NCBI GenBank assembly: GCA_020629895.1
Contig: JAHDCM010000107.1
Location: 1 to 9,645, forward strand
Reading direction: 5' to 3'
Origin: Bacteroidota bacterium
Lineage (GTDB): Bacteria; Bacteroidota; Bacteroidia; Chitinophagales; UBA2359
Length of the DNA: 9,645 bases
Below the pieces are notes generated by a model. The model saw only the letters and a list, made by a program, of their open reading frames with translations. It was not told the DNA's origin and ran no database searches. Below, piece by piece: positions 1-6,805 of the stretch. Numbering within the stretch: the stretch's first letter is position 1; each line of letters opens with the position of its first letter. A program made the translations under genes and the position numbers.

Positions 1-878
1 AATGTAGTTTTGATATTTAGGAGACCATATTTTTTATTATGGTTAGATTCTATATGTTTTTTGTTATTGGTATCTTTTAATGTTTTTATGCGTAAGTCTT
101 TGGGGATTTGTATTTTACCAAATTTGCTGAATAACGAATAGTTATGTTTTTTGTAGTTATTGGCTCTTAATGTAATATTTGTTTTATCTCCTTCTAGTTC
201 AACATTTAAGCCTTCATCTACAATATATAGATCGACATCGCCGTATTCGCTTTTTATGTTATAATCGCCTTCTACTTCGCTTAATACGATATTGGAATGC
301 AGGGTAATTAGTTCGGCAGTACTGGTGGAGATATTGGAGCCAGTGATGTCGCTAAAATGATTGTATGAGTCGATGACGCCAGCAATGTTTTGGAGGTTTA
401 CTTTTCCGTATTCTGATTGGATATCTATGGTGCCGTGTAGGTCTTCGAGTTTGATATTTCCAAAGTGGTTGATGATTTCGATATTGGCACCTGCGGGTAC
501 TTTTAGTTTGAAAATTGCTTGTAAATTGGAATTTGGAGCATCCATTTTCATGGGAAAGCTGTAATAATTTTTGAGATAAACTTTTTTACGGTCTCCTTCA
601 AAAATATGTTTGATGTAGTTGATTTCTTTGGCGATGACTGCTTTTTCGGGATGCTTGGCAACTAATTTAATTTCTGCTTCTAATCGTTTTTTGTTCCAAC
701 CAATAATTTCAATATTTGCTTTTTCGCCTTCTACTCGAACGGTAAGTCGTTCATTGACTTGTAATGCTTCTTGGATTGTTTTGGTGGCCACTTGCACCTT
801 TTTTTGAGCTAGAGCTAATTGTGGAAAACAATACAAGCAGTTGATTAGTAATATAATATGGAAGATTCTTTTTTTCAT
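1..878 (-). CDS. Secreted DUF4097-like (toastrack/adhesin-type) repeat protein, 3' end cut by the window
   Basis: An open frame runs leftward from ATG at 876-878 to the window edge: 292 codons without a stop, so the C-terminus is missing. Residues 1-24 form a type I signal peptide: Lys/Arg at the start, a hydrophobic core (IFHIILLINCLYCF), and a likely cut after LALA before QKK. The mature part is rich in short beta strands with a recurring turn, HFGNI (138-142), EYGKV (156-160), EYGDV (211-215) and KFGKI (252-256). Such repeated glycine turns are typical of DUF4097-like beta-solenoid proteins, which in Bacteroidota often sit beside ECF sigma/anti-sigma pairs. It starts 44 bp after the anti-sigma stop, so it is probably co-transcribed. 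I infer an envelope or periplasmic role; ligand and activity are unknown. The family call rests on pattern alone. Confidence 0.8.
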   Translation of the reverse strand, partial: MKKRIFHIILLINCLYCFPQLALAQKKVQVATKTIQEALQVNERLTVRVEGEKANIEIIGWNKKRLEAEIKLVAKHPEKAVIAKEINYIKHIFEGDRKKVYLKNYYSFPMKMDAPNSNLQAIFKLKVPAGANIEIINHFGNIKLEDLHGTIDIQSEYGKVNLQNIAGVIDSYNHFSDITGSNISTSTAELITLHSNIVLSEVEGDYNIKSEYGDVDLYIVDEGLNVELEGDKTNITLRANNYKKHNYSLFSKFGKIQIPKDLRIKTLKDTNNKKHIESNHNKKYGLLNIKTT

Positions 879-922
879 TATGCTTGATTGGTGGTGAGAT
901 TATTTCACCTGTAAGTAGTTTT

Positions 923-1816
923 TTAAGTGACAATTAGTTGAATTAGCGTTTTAGTAAGTGCATTTTTTTGTTTTTCAAGGCGAATAATATAGGAGAATAC
1001 CTCTACATTTTTTTTGTTTTGCTCATAAATACGTTTTAGTTTTTCGTATTCTTCTTCTACTTCGTGTAGTTGTTCTTGTAGGGTTGTAAATTCGGTGCTG
1101 CGACATTCAGGAGGTAAACTAGAGCAGTAAGATTGGATAAAGTCATTAGCTTCATCGTATTCTTGTACATCTGTGGTGAAAGTTTCAAATGTATTTGTTT
1201 CGGTTTCTTCTTCTGAGAAATTAACTGCCACTGTTTCTGTTGTCTGTTGTTGTGTTTGTTGGTGGCTTGTTTGTGTGATGCCCCAAGCGGCTAATAGACA
1301 GATAAATAGGCTGGCTGCGATAGCTAACCATTTGCGCATAGAAAAAACGCGTTGTTTTTCTGTTTTAGTACTTGTTTTTAGTTCTCTTTCTATTGATTGC
1401 CATATTGTGTCATCGTTTAGTTCTTCATCGAATATTGGTAGGCTTGATATAGCTTCTTCTAGGCGGTTTCGGTTTATTTCTTCGTAATTATTGCTTTCAA
1501 GGTCTTCTTCTATTTTAGACCACAGCCCTTCATCGTCAAAGTTTGCCTCTGGTAATTCGATAATTGCTTGATCGAGGTTTGTTTTTTGTTTTTCATTAGA
1601 AGATTCGGTCAATGATTGTTCGATACGCATCCATAGGTTAACTTCCAATTGTTTTTCGGGAAGTTGTAAACAAGCCTTATCTAATGCGGTTTTATTTTTT
1701 TCGACATAGTGATCTTGATCTAGCTCTGCTTGTACCTGTTTCCATAGTTGGTCATCTGGCACAAAGCTAGGTAGTTGTTGAATGGCGTTGATTAGTATTT
1801 GTTTGTTAGTTTCCAT
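923..1816 (-). CDS. Putative transmembrane anti-sigma factor with four cytoplasmic ~37-residue repeats
   Basis: A 297-residue protein with one membrane helix at about 163-180 (WLAIAASLFICLLAAWGI), preceded by basic MRK, which predicts a cytoplasmic N-terminus. The cytoplasmic part (1-160) is acidic and holds four degenerate repeats: an LP pair at 15-16, 52-53, 88-89 and 126-127, followed by a Trp at 25, 62, 99 and 139, with a consensus of AI..LP, then (L/I)W..IE..L. The HxxxCxxC zinc site of classical anti-sigma domains is absent; the only cytoplasmic Cys is C49. The periplasmic part has a Thr/Gln/Glu-rich linker (182-220), two cysteines (C231, C238) that could form a disulfide, and a likely coiled coil (about 244-292). 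Position between an ECF sigma gene (68 bp upstream) and an exported protein gene (44 bp downstream) supports an anti-sigma role. The function is inferred from context and topology; the repeats I do not recognise with certainty. Confidence 0.75.
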   Translation of the reverse strand: METNKQILINAIQQLPSFVPDDQLWKQVQAELDQDHYVEKNKTALDKACLQLPEKQLEVNLWMRIEQSLTESSNEKQKTNLDQAIIELPEANFDDEGLWSKIEEDLESNNYEEINRNRLEEAISSLPIFDEELNDDTIWQSIERELKTSTKTEKQRVFSMRKWLAIAASLFICLLAAWGITQTSHQQTQQQTTETVAVNFSEEETETNTFETFTTDVQEYDEANDFIQSYCSSLPPECRSTEFTTLQEQLHEVEEEYEKLKRIYEQNKKNVEVFSYIIRLEKQKNALTKTLIQLIVT

Positions 1817-1884
1817 TGTATGTTAATGCTCCAGAAAAAATAATGCTATTAACGACTAGTGATGGTTTGTTTGGTTTAGATGAT

Positions 1885-2430
1885 TTAAATACCCATTTCG
1901 GTTATAATTTTTTGCAATCGTTTTTTGGCGTAGTAAAGTTGAGATTTGGAGGTGCCAGTTGAGATATTGAGCATTTCGGCTACTTCTTTGTGCGCGTATC
2001 CTTCTACTTCGATCAGTAAAAATACGGCACGGTATCCATCTGGTAAAGAACGGATGGCTTTGTCGAGGTACTCACCTGTTAGGTTATCGTTCCATACGAC
2101 AGGTTCGTCATAATTTTCATCAAGTGGCTCCATATTTTTACGTTGCTTTAATTTTTTTAGTGCAGATCGAACGACAATGATTTTGACCCATGCTCCTAAA
2201 GACGATTCTCTACGAAATTTACTAAGATCACGAAAAACTTGCACAAAAGCATTTTGTAATACATCGTGTGCGTCATCTCTGTCATTTACTATTCGATAGG
2301 CGACTGTGTACATCCCATTTTTGTAACGATTGTATAAGGCTTTTTGTGAGCGACGGTTATTGGCTAGACAGCCTTCTATTAGCTCGACCTCTTCTTTCCT
2401 AATTTGGTATTTCATTTTTAATGCCTGCAT
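1885..2430 (-). CDS. ECF-type RNA polymerase sigma factor (sigma-70 family)
   Basis: A 181-residue protein, a normal length for an ECF sigma factor, with regions 2 and 4 only. Region 2 spans about 29-95: ALYNRYKNGMYTVAYRI, then DDAHDVLQNAFVQVFRDL (core-polymerase and -10 recognition helices), and W81 in the LGAWVKII stretch. An acidic linker (101-120) leads to region 4 (about 122-175): AIRSLPDGYRAVFLL, the helix-turn-helix around HKEVAEMLNISTGTSKSQL (147-165), and AKKRLQKII. It should direct polymerase to a small regulon, probably including its own operon, and be held inactive by the membrane protein encoded next. The start is either M1 (2430) or M6 (2415); nothing upstream decides it because no Shine-Dalgarno is visible. 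No close match to the TTG-N20-TAnnTTTG housekeeping promoter is visible upstream, which would fit autoregulation but does not prove it. Confidence 0.95.
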   Translation of the reverse strand: MQALKMKYQIRKEEVELIEGCLANNRRSQKALYNRYKNGMYTVAYRIVNDRDDAHDVLQNAFVQVFRDLSKFRRESSLGAWVKIIVVRSALKKLKQRKNMEPLDENYDEPVVWNDNLTGEYLDKAIRSLPDGYRAVFLLIEVEGYAHKEVAEMLNISTGTSKSQLYYAKKRLQKIITEMGI

Positions 2431-2530
2431 AATTGGTAGGTTTCCCTTAAATAATGGATGCGTTTTTCAATGTAAAGGGACTAAAAGTATATAGAAGGTT
2501 GTATTAAGGTATGTTTTTTTAATTAAAAAT

Positions 2531-2570
2531 TTATGGAAGCCTATCAATTCCTTATCTTGGGCATCCATAA
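2531..2570. repeat. Imperfect inverted repeat in the sigma/mutY divergent region
   Basis: TTATGGAAGCC (2531-2541) pairs with GGCATCCATAA-type sequence at 2560-2570 at 10 of 11 positions, with one A/A mismatch and an 18-base spacer. It ends 12 bases before the mutY start codon. It could be a hairpin in the mutY leader or a two-half operator; the sequence alone does not tell which. The rest of the 152-bp gap (2431-2582) is AT-rich and shows no convincing promoter on either strand. Confidence 0.4.
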
Positions 2571-2582
2571 TTTTATCTTATT

Positions 2583-3662
2583 ATGAGTGTTTTTACAGAA
2601 AAATTGTTGACTTGGTACCAAGAAAATAAACGAGTACATCCTTGGAAAGCGACTAAGGAGCCTTATCATATTTGGTTATCTGAAATTATTTTACAACAAA
2701 CGCGCGTGGATCAAGGTACGCCTTATTTTTTGCGTTTTAAAGCGGAATATCCAACGATTACCGATTTGGCGAATGCTTCAGAGGATGAAGTTATGCGGTT
2801 GTGGGAGGGATTAGGATATTATTCGCGCGCTAGGAATTTACATGCTACTGCCAAATATATTGCATTTGAATGTGGTGGTATTTTTCCGAATACTTATAAA
2901 GAGATACTTGCTTTAAAAGGAGTTGGTCCATATACGGCTGCTGCTATTGCTTCTTTTGCTTATGATTTAGCTCATGCGGTTGTAGATGGGAATGTGTATC
3001 GGGTACTGGGGCGTTATTTCAATATCGCTACACCTATTGATACGACTAAAGGAAAGAAAGAATTTGCTAAGTTGGCAGCAGCATTATTAGATCAACAAGA
3101 TCCCGCGACTTATAATCAAGCAATTATGGATTTTGGTGCGACTCAGTGTGTGCCTGCTCAACCTGATTGTGCGCATTGTCCTATGTCAAATAGCTGTCAA
3201 GCATATCAAAGAAAGACGGTGACGATTCGTCCTGTAAAGAGCAAGAAGACGAAGCAAAGCAAGCGATTTTTTCATTATTTGGTCATTGCGACCCCCGATC
3301 AAAAGGTCTATTTACATAAACGGACTAAAAAAGACATCTGGCAAAATTTATATGAGTTTCCACTTATTGAGAAAGAGAGTTTATTGGCTAGTGAAGAATT
3401 GGGATTAGAAGAGATTTTTCAAAAACAGGCGTTTTGGTTACGTCGTGTGTCTTCTATTTACCGCCAACAACTATCCCATCAAAAAATACATGCCCTGTTT
3501 TTAGAAATTCAGTTAAAAGAAGCTTTTCAAAAGGCGGATGAGCAAGAGTGGATAGCAGTACCGCGTAATCAACTGGAGAAATATGCTTTGCCTCGCATTG
3601 TCAATACTTATTTGGAGCAATGTGAACAGGGCCAAAACCGACAGTTATTGATGGATTTTTAG
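2583..3662 (+). CDS. mutY: A/G-specific adenine DNA glycosylase MutY
   Basis: A base-excision repair enzyme that removes adenine mispaired with 8-oxoguanine; 359 residues, usual for the family. The HhH-GPD domain has SEIILQQT with the catalytic Glu at E34, LWEGLGYYSRARNL (73-86), the helix-hairpin-helix LKGVGPYTAAAI (111-122) and the catalytic Asp D135 in VDGNV. The [4Fe-4S] ligands are C189, C196, C199 and C205 in the exact C-x6-C-x2-C-x5-C spacing. Residues 229-359 form the NUDIX-like 8-oxoG reading domain, with WQNLYEFPL (253-261). Start at 2583 gives the standard N-terminus close to the WYQ..KR..PWK motif (11-22). It is divergent from the sigma operon and convergent with pyrH, so it is probably transcribed alone. 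All key residues are present. Confidence 0.97.
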   Translation: MSVFTEKLLTWYQENKRVHPWKATKEPYHIWLSEIILQQTRVDQGTPYFLRFKAEYPTITDLANASEDEVMRLWEGLGYYSRARNLHATAKYIAFECGGIFPNTYKEILALKGVGPYTAAAIASFAYDLAHAVVDGNVYRVLGRYFNIATPIDTTKGKKEFAKLAAALLDQQDPATYNQAIMDFGATQCVPAQPDCAHCPMSNSCQAYQRKTVTIRPVKSKKTKQSKRFFHYLVIATPDQKVYLHKRTKKDIWQNLYEFPLIEKESLLASEELGLEEIFQKQAFWLRRVSSIYRQQLSHQKIHALFLEIQLKEAFQKADEQEWIAVPRNQLEKYALPRIVNTYLEQCEQGQNRQLLMDF

Positions 3663-3669
3663 GTTTATC

Positions 3670-3688
3670 TAGTATTGTTATGATACTA
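3670..3688. terminator. Small hairpin between convergent mutY and pyrH (weak terminator candidate)
   Basis: TAGTAT (3670-3675) and ATACTA (3683-3688) are perfect inverted arms around a 7-base loop. The hairpin covers the pyrH stop codon and lies 8 bases after the mutY stop. Neither strand has a run of T after the stem, so efficient intrinsic termination is doubtful; it may instead block collision or protect 3' ends of the two convergent mRNAs. Confidence 0.3.
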
Positions 3689-4391
3689 AGGTTCCTACTT
3701 GCTCTCCGTATATAACTTTACGTAAATTTCCTACCTTGTTCATATCAAAAACAATGATAGGGAGTTTGTTTTCTTCACAAAGCGTAAAGGCAGTGGCATC
3801 CATGACATTGAGGCGGTCTTCGATTACTTTGGCAAAAGAGATAGATTCATACCGTGTAGCGGTTTCATCTTTTTCAGGATCAGCTGTATAGATACCATCT
3901 ACACGAGTTGCTTTTAGGATCACATCTGCTTCCATTTCAATAGCTCGAAGTGAGGCGGCTGTATCTGTTGTGAAGTAGGGGCTACCAGTACCTGCGGAAA
4001 AAATAACGACTCGCCCTTTTTCTAGGTGTCTAACTGCTCTTCGACGGATGTATGGTTCGGCTACCTTTTGCATTTCAATGGCAGAAACTAACCTTGTATA
4101 TAAACCTAAGCTTTCGAGTGCATTTTGTAGGGCGATGCCATTTATAACTGTTCCTAGCATACCCATATAATCACCAGAAGTACGGTCAATACCCAAGTCT
4201 TTTGATTGGATACCTCTAAAGATATTCCCCCCACCTACTACAATAGCGACTTCTACCCCATCTAGCTTTACAATCTCTTTAATTTGGCGGGCATACTCTA
4301 ACATTCGTTTGGGGTCAATTCCAAACTCTCGGTCTGCCATTAAAGCTTCTCCACTTAACTTTAATAAGATACGCTTAAATTTTATACTCAT
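3678..4391 (-). CDS. pyrH: Uridylate kinase (UMP kinase)
   Basis: Phosphorylates UMP to UDP with ATP in de novo pyrimidine synthesis; cytosolic, hexameric in the bacterial family, which belongs to the amino acid kinase fold. The 237-residue length is typical. Visible motifs are KRILLKLSGEAL (6-17, phosphate-binding Lys11), VVGGGNIFRG (51-60), DYMGMLGTVINGIALQ (74-89, UMP site), GTGSPYFTTDTAASLRA (134-150) and KATRVDGIYTADP (160-172). It follows tsf by 70 bp, but a strong terminator lies in that gap, so its expression must come from read-through or from a promoter inside tsf that I could not identify. The usual downstream partner frr is not present: the next gene is the convergent mutY. Confidence 0.97.
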   Translation of the reverse strand: MSIKFKRILLKLSGEALMADREFGIDPKRMLEYARQIKEIVKLDGVEVAIVVGGGNIFRGIQSKDLGIDRTSGDYMGMLGTVINGIALQNALESLGLYTRLVSAIEMQKVAEPYIRRRAVRHLEKGRVVIFSAGTGSPYFTTDTAASLRAIEMEADVILKATRVDGIYTADPEKDETATRYESISFAKVIEDRLNVMDATAFTLCEENKLPIIVFDMNKVGNLRKVIYGEQVGTLVS

Positions 4392-4417
4392 GATCTGTTT
4401 TTGGTATTAGATGATAT

Positions 4418-4444
4418 AAAAAAAGGGACGCAAAATGCGTCCCT
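4418..4444 (-). terminator. Strong intrinsic terminator after tsf
   Basis: Read on the minus strand, AGGGACGCA and TGCGTCCCT form a 9-bp GC-rich stem with a 3-base loop (4424-4444), followed at once by seven T (4418-4424 region). It lies 18 bases after the tsf stop and about 26 bases before the pyrH start, so it should end most transcripts of the rplM-rpsI-rpsB-tsf unit. Confidence 0.9.
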
Positions 4445-4461
4445 CATAATTTTTAATTGGA

Positions 4462-5454
4462 TTATTTACCAATAGCTACTCGCTTAAATTCGAGGATTTC
4501 AGCCCCCTCGGCGAAATTTTTGATTGCTTCTGCAACTGTTTTATTGCCATCTAAAGCGTAAAATTGATCTAGCAAACAATATTCTTGATCTAATAAAGTA
4601 TTATCTGCCACAAATCGTTCTAACTTTCCAGGAACAATTTTATCCCAAATTTTTTCAGGTTTACCCTCTTCCTTCAACTGATTTTTAATATCAGCTTCTA
4701 CTTGCGTCATTACTTCGTCTGTTAATTGAAATTTACTAACGAATTGAGGCACATTTTTCAAATGCTTTCCTAAACGCTCACGTTCTTCATTCTCAACGAT
4801 AATTTGATTTTTGAAAGCTTCTGTTTCTTTCTCAATAAATACAGGATCAAAATCTTTATAAGACATGATCGAAGGCTTCATTGCAGCGATATGCATTGCC
4901 ACTCCTTTGAAGAATTGTTCAGGGCTTGCACCACCTCCATCATTATAAGATACTAACACTCCAATTTTACTACCAGCGTGAATATAAGAAGCAATAGCAT
5001 CACCAGCAATAACCACATAGTCAGAAAGTTCTATTTTCTCTCCGATCTTACCTGTTTGTTCTACCAATCTGTCTGCAACACTCATTCCATCTAATGATAA
5101 AGCCAATAATGCGTCTTTATCAGCAGGCATATTTTCAAGTGCTAAATTAGCAATTTCATTAGCGAAGCCAACAAAACCCTCATTTTTTGCAACGAAATCC
5201 GTTTCGCAAGTTATACTTACTAAGATACCTTTAGAGCCACCTTCTGCTGAACGAGCAACAACAACTCCTTCATTCGTATCACGATCTGCTCTTTTAGCGG
5301 CAACTTTTTGCCCTTTCTTTCTTAAATATTCGATAGCTGCTTCAAAGTCACCACCAGATTCTTTAAGTGCCTTTTTACAATCCATCATTCCAGCACCTGT
5401 GTGCTTTCTTAGTTTATTTACCTCAGCAGCTGTTATTTTTACATCACTACTCAT
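4462..5454 (-). CDS. tsf: Translation elongation factor Ts
   Basis: Guanine-nucleotide exchange factor that recycles EF-Tu-GDP; cytosolic. I place the start at the ATG at 5452-5454, giving 330 residues. This puts the N-terminal UBA-like domain (ITAAEVNKLRKHTGAGMMDC, 7-26) a few residues from the start, as in the family. An ATG at 5505 would add 17 hydrophobic residues (MLLIQNYIFKSINTNIL) without counterpart in known EF-Ts. The EF-Tu contact motif ETDFVAKN is at 84-91 (Asp86, Phe87), after RKKGQKVAAKRADR (45-58). The C-terminal dimerisation half (about 150-330) is complete. It is the last gene before the terminator at 4418-4444 and lies 109 bp after rpsB. Confidence 0.96.
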   Translation of the reverse strand: MSSDVKITAAEVNKLRKHTGAGMMDCKKALKESGGDFEAAIEYLRKKGQKVAAKRADRDTNEGVVVARSAEGGSKGILVSITCETDFVAKNEGFVGFANEIANLALENMPADKDALLALSLDGMSVADRLVEQTGKIGEKIELSDYVVIAGDAIASYIHAGSKIGVLVSYNDGGGASPEQFFKGVAMHIAAMKPSIMSYKDFDPVFIEKETEAFKNQIIVENEERERLGKHLKNVPQFVSKFQLTDEVMTQVEADIKNQLKEEGKPEKIWDKIVPGKLERFVADNTLLDQEYCLLDQFYALDGNKTVAEAIKNFAEGAEILEFKRVAIGK

Positions 5455-5501
5455 GAGTATATTCGTGTTTATAGATTTAAAAATATAATTTTGGATAAGC
5501 A

Positions 5502-5520
5502 ACATAGGTCTACACTATGT
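5502..5520 (-). repeat. Short hairpin in the rpsB-tsf spacer
   Basis: ACATAG and CTATGT (5502-5507 and 5515-5520) form a 6-bp perfect inverted repeat with a 7-base loop, about 48 bases before the tsf start. It lies in the longest spacer of the ribosomal unit (109 bp, 5455-5563) and could affect tsf translation or mRNA processing. It is short enough to be chance in AT-rich DNA. Confidence 0.25.
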
Positions 5521-5563
5521 GCTAATAAGGAATCAATTAAGTAATAGTTAGGTTCCTATTATC

Positions 5564-6364
5564 TTATTCTTCAACAGCAGTTTCCTCGTCTCCTTTTTTC
5601 TTACCAGTACCTACTCTACGACGACGACGACCACCAGCTTCGCCATCTCCACCACTGTCCTTATCATCTACTTTCTCTTTCTTACGCTCACTCAACCCTT
5701 CTTTAATGGCTTGGGTAACGAATTGAGTAATTACATTAACCGACTTAGAAGCATCATCGTTTGCAGGAATAGGAAAATCTACTGTTGTAGGATCAGAATT
5801 CGTATCAACGATTGCAAAGGTTGGTATATTTAAGTTACGAGCTTCTGCTAATGCAATATGTTCATGAGAAATATCTACAATAAACAAAGCAGATGGGATA
5901 CGATTAAGGTTAGCAATTCCACCTAATACCTTTTCTAGCTTCATTTGCTCACGCTCAAGAACTAATCGTTCTTTTTTTACTAATCCTTTTGCCCCTTCAG
6001 CCAGTGTTTTTTCAATCATTTGCATTTTCTTGATTGACTTGCGGATGGTACCAAAGTTGGTTAACATCCCTCCTGGCCAACGCTCACATGCATAAGGCAT
6101 ATTAACGCTTTTGGCAGCTTCTTTGACAATATCTTTTGCTTGTTTTTTAGTGGCCACAAACAAAATTTTGCGACCAGAACGAGCAATACGCTTCATTGCT
6201 TCAGCTGCACGAAGTAAACCTTCATTTGTTTTATTCAAATCAATGATGTGAATACCCTTACGTTCCATAAAAATATAAGGTAACATTTTAGGGTTCCACT
6301 TTTTCTTAAGATGCCCGAAGTGAACACCAGCATCTAATAATTCCTGATGGGGAATGCCTTGCAT
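5564..6364 (-). CDS. rpsB: Small ribosomal subunit protein uS2
   Basis: Component of the 30S subunit, needed for late assembly and for holding bS1 where that is used. The 266-residue protein has the S2 signatures: LLDAGVHFGHLKKKWNP (9-25), IFMERKGIHIIDLNKT (31-46), FVATKKQAKDIV (69-80), CERWPGGMLTNF (93-104) and the C-terminal signature region FAIVDTNSDPTTVDFPIPAN (183-202). After about residue 225 comes a charged low-complexity tail with a run of five Arg (246-250) and an acidic end (GDEETAVEE); such an extension is seen in other Bacteroidota S2 proteins and should be flexible. It lies 51 bp after rpsI and 109 bp before tsf, the widespread rpsB-tsf pairing. Confidence 0.97.
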   Translation of the reverse strand: MQGIPHQELLDAGVHFGHLKKKWNPKMLPYIFMERKGIHIIDLNKTNEGLLRAAEAMKRIARSGRKILFVATKKQAKDIVKEAAKSVNMPYACERWPGGMLTNFGTIRKSIKKMQMIEKTLAEGAKGLVKKERLVLEREQMKLEKVLGGIANLNRIPSALFIVDISHEHIALAEARNLNIPTFAIVDTNSDPTTVDFPIPANDDASKSVNVITQFVTQAIKEGLSERKKEKVDDKDSGGDGEAGGRRRRRVGTGKKKGDEETAVEE

Positions 6365-6415
6365 ATTATTAAAGTTTCAAAATTACTTACTAAAATTACA
6401 ATCAAAGAAGATGGA

Positions 6416-6802
6416 TTAACGCTTACTGAACTGCGCACGCTTACGTGCTTTTCTAAGTCCAGGTTTTTTACGTTCTACCACACGAGAATCACGCGTTAAA
6501 AACCCTTGTGGCTTTAACGCAGGACGATGCTCTTCATTTTCTTCTACCAATGCACGAGAAATACCCATACGAATAGCCTCGGCTTGTCCTTTAATACCAC
6601 CTCCATGTACATTGACTTTAATGTCGTACTTATTTTCTGCTCCTAAAGTAATGAGCGGGTCAACTACTTTTTGTTGAATATGAGGTACAGGGAAATATTC
6701 TTTGTAATCTTTATTATTGATGGTTACTTTACCAGTACCATAAGCTAGAAGTACTCTAGCGATAGAAGCTTTTCTTCTACCTGTTGCTTTAATCCATTCC
6801 AT
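6416..6802 (-). CDS. rpsI: Small ribosomal subunit protein uS9
   Basis: 30S head protein whose C-terminal tail reaches the P-site tRNA. At 128 residues it has the normal length. Visible are ATGRRKASIARV (6-17), GTGKVTIN (22-29), the signature GGGIKGQAEAIRMGISRAL (67-85) and the basic tail KKPGLRKARKRAQFSKR (112-128), which ends in the conserved Ser-Lys-Arg that contacts tRNA. It starts 3 bp after the rplM stop, so the two are translationally close and certainly share one mRNA, as in most bacteria. Confidence 0.98.
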   Translation of the reverse strand: MEWIKATGRRKASIARVLLAYGTGKVTINNKDYKEYFPVPHIQQKVVDPLITLGAENKYDIKVNVHGGGIKGQAEAIRMGISRALVEENEEHRPALKPQGFLTRDSRVVERKKPGLRKARKRAQFSKR

Positions 6803-6805
6803 AGA

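Noticed and set aside
361..807. Two plus-strand frames (361-564 and 619-807)
   Set aside because: Both are antisense to the open exported-protein gene at 1-878, which has a signal peptide and repeated beta turns. Neither resembles a known protein.
751..933. 60-codon minus-strand frame beginning MSLKKLL
   Set aside because: It overlaps the start of the exported protein gene in another frame. The frame from 878 is far longer and has a proper signal peptide, so this is a shadow.
1173..1487. 104-codon plus-strand frame rich in Val/Ser/Cys
   Set aside because: It is antisense to the anti-sigma candidate; its composition is what the complement of Glu/Thr-rich codons gives, and it has no recognisable motif.
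1817..1884. Small repeats (AGCATTA twice; GTTAAT/ATTAAC) in the sigma/anti-sigma gap
   Set aside because: Arms of 6-7 bp in AT-rich DNA are expected by chance, and no promoter or terminator accompanies them.
2482..2489. Possible -7 element TACTTTTA for the sigma operon on the minus strand
   Set aside because: It departs from TAnnTTTG at the last base and has no TTG at about 20 bp upstream, so it does not support a promoter call.
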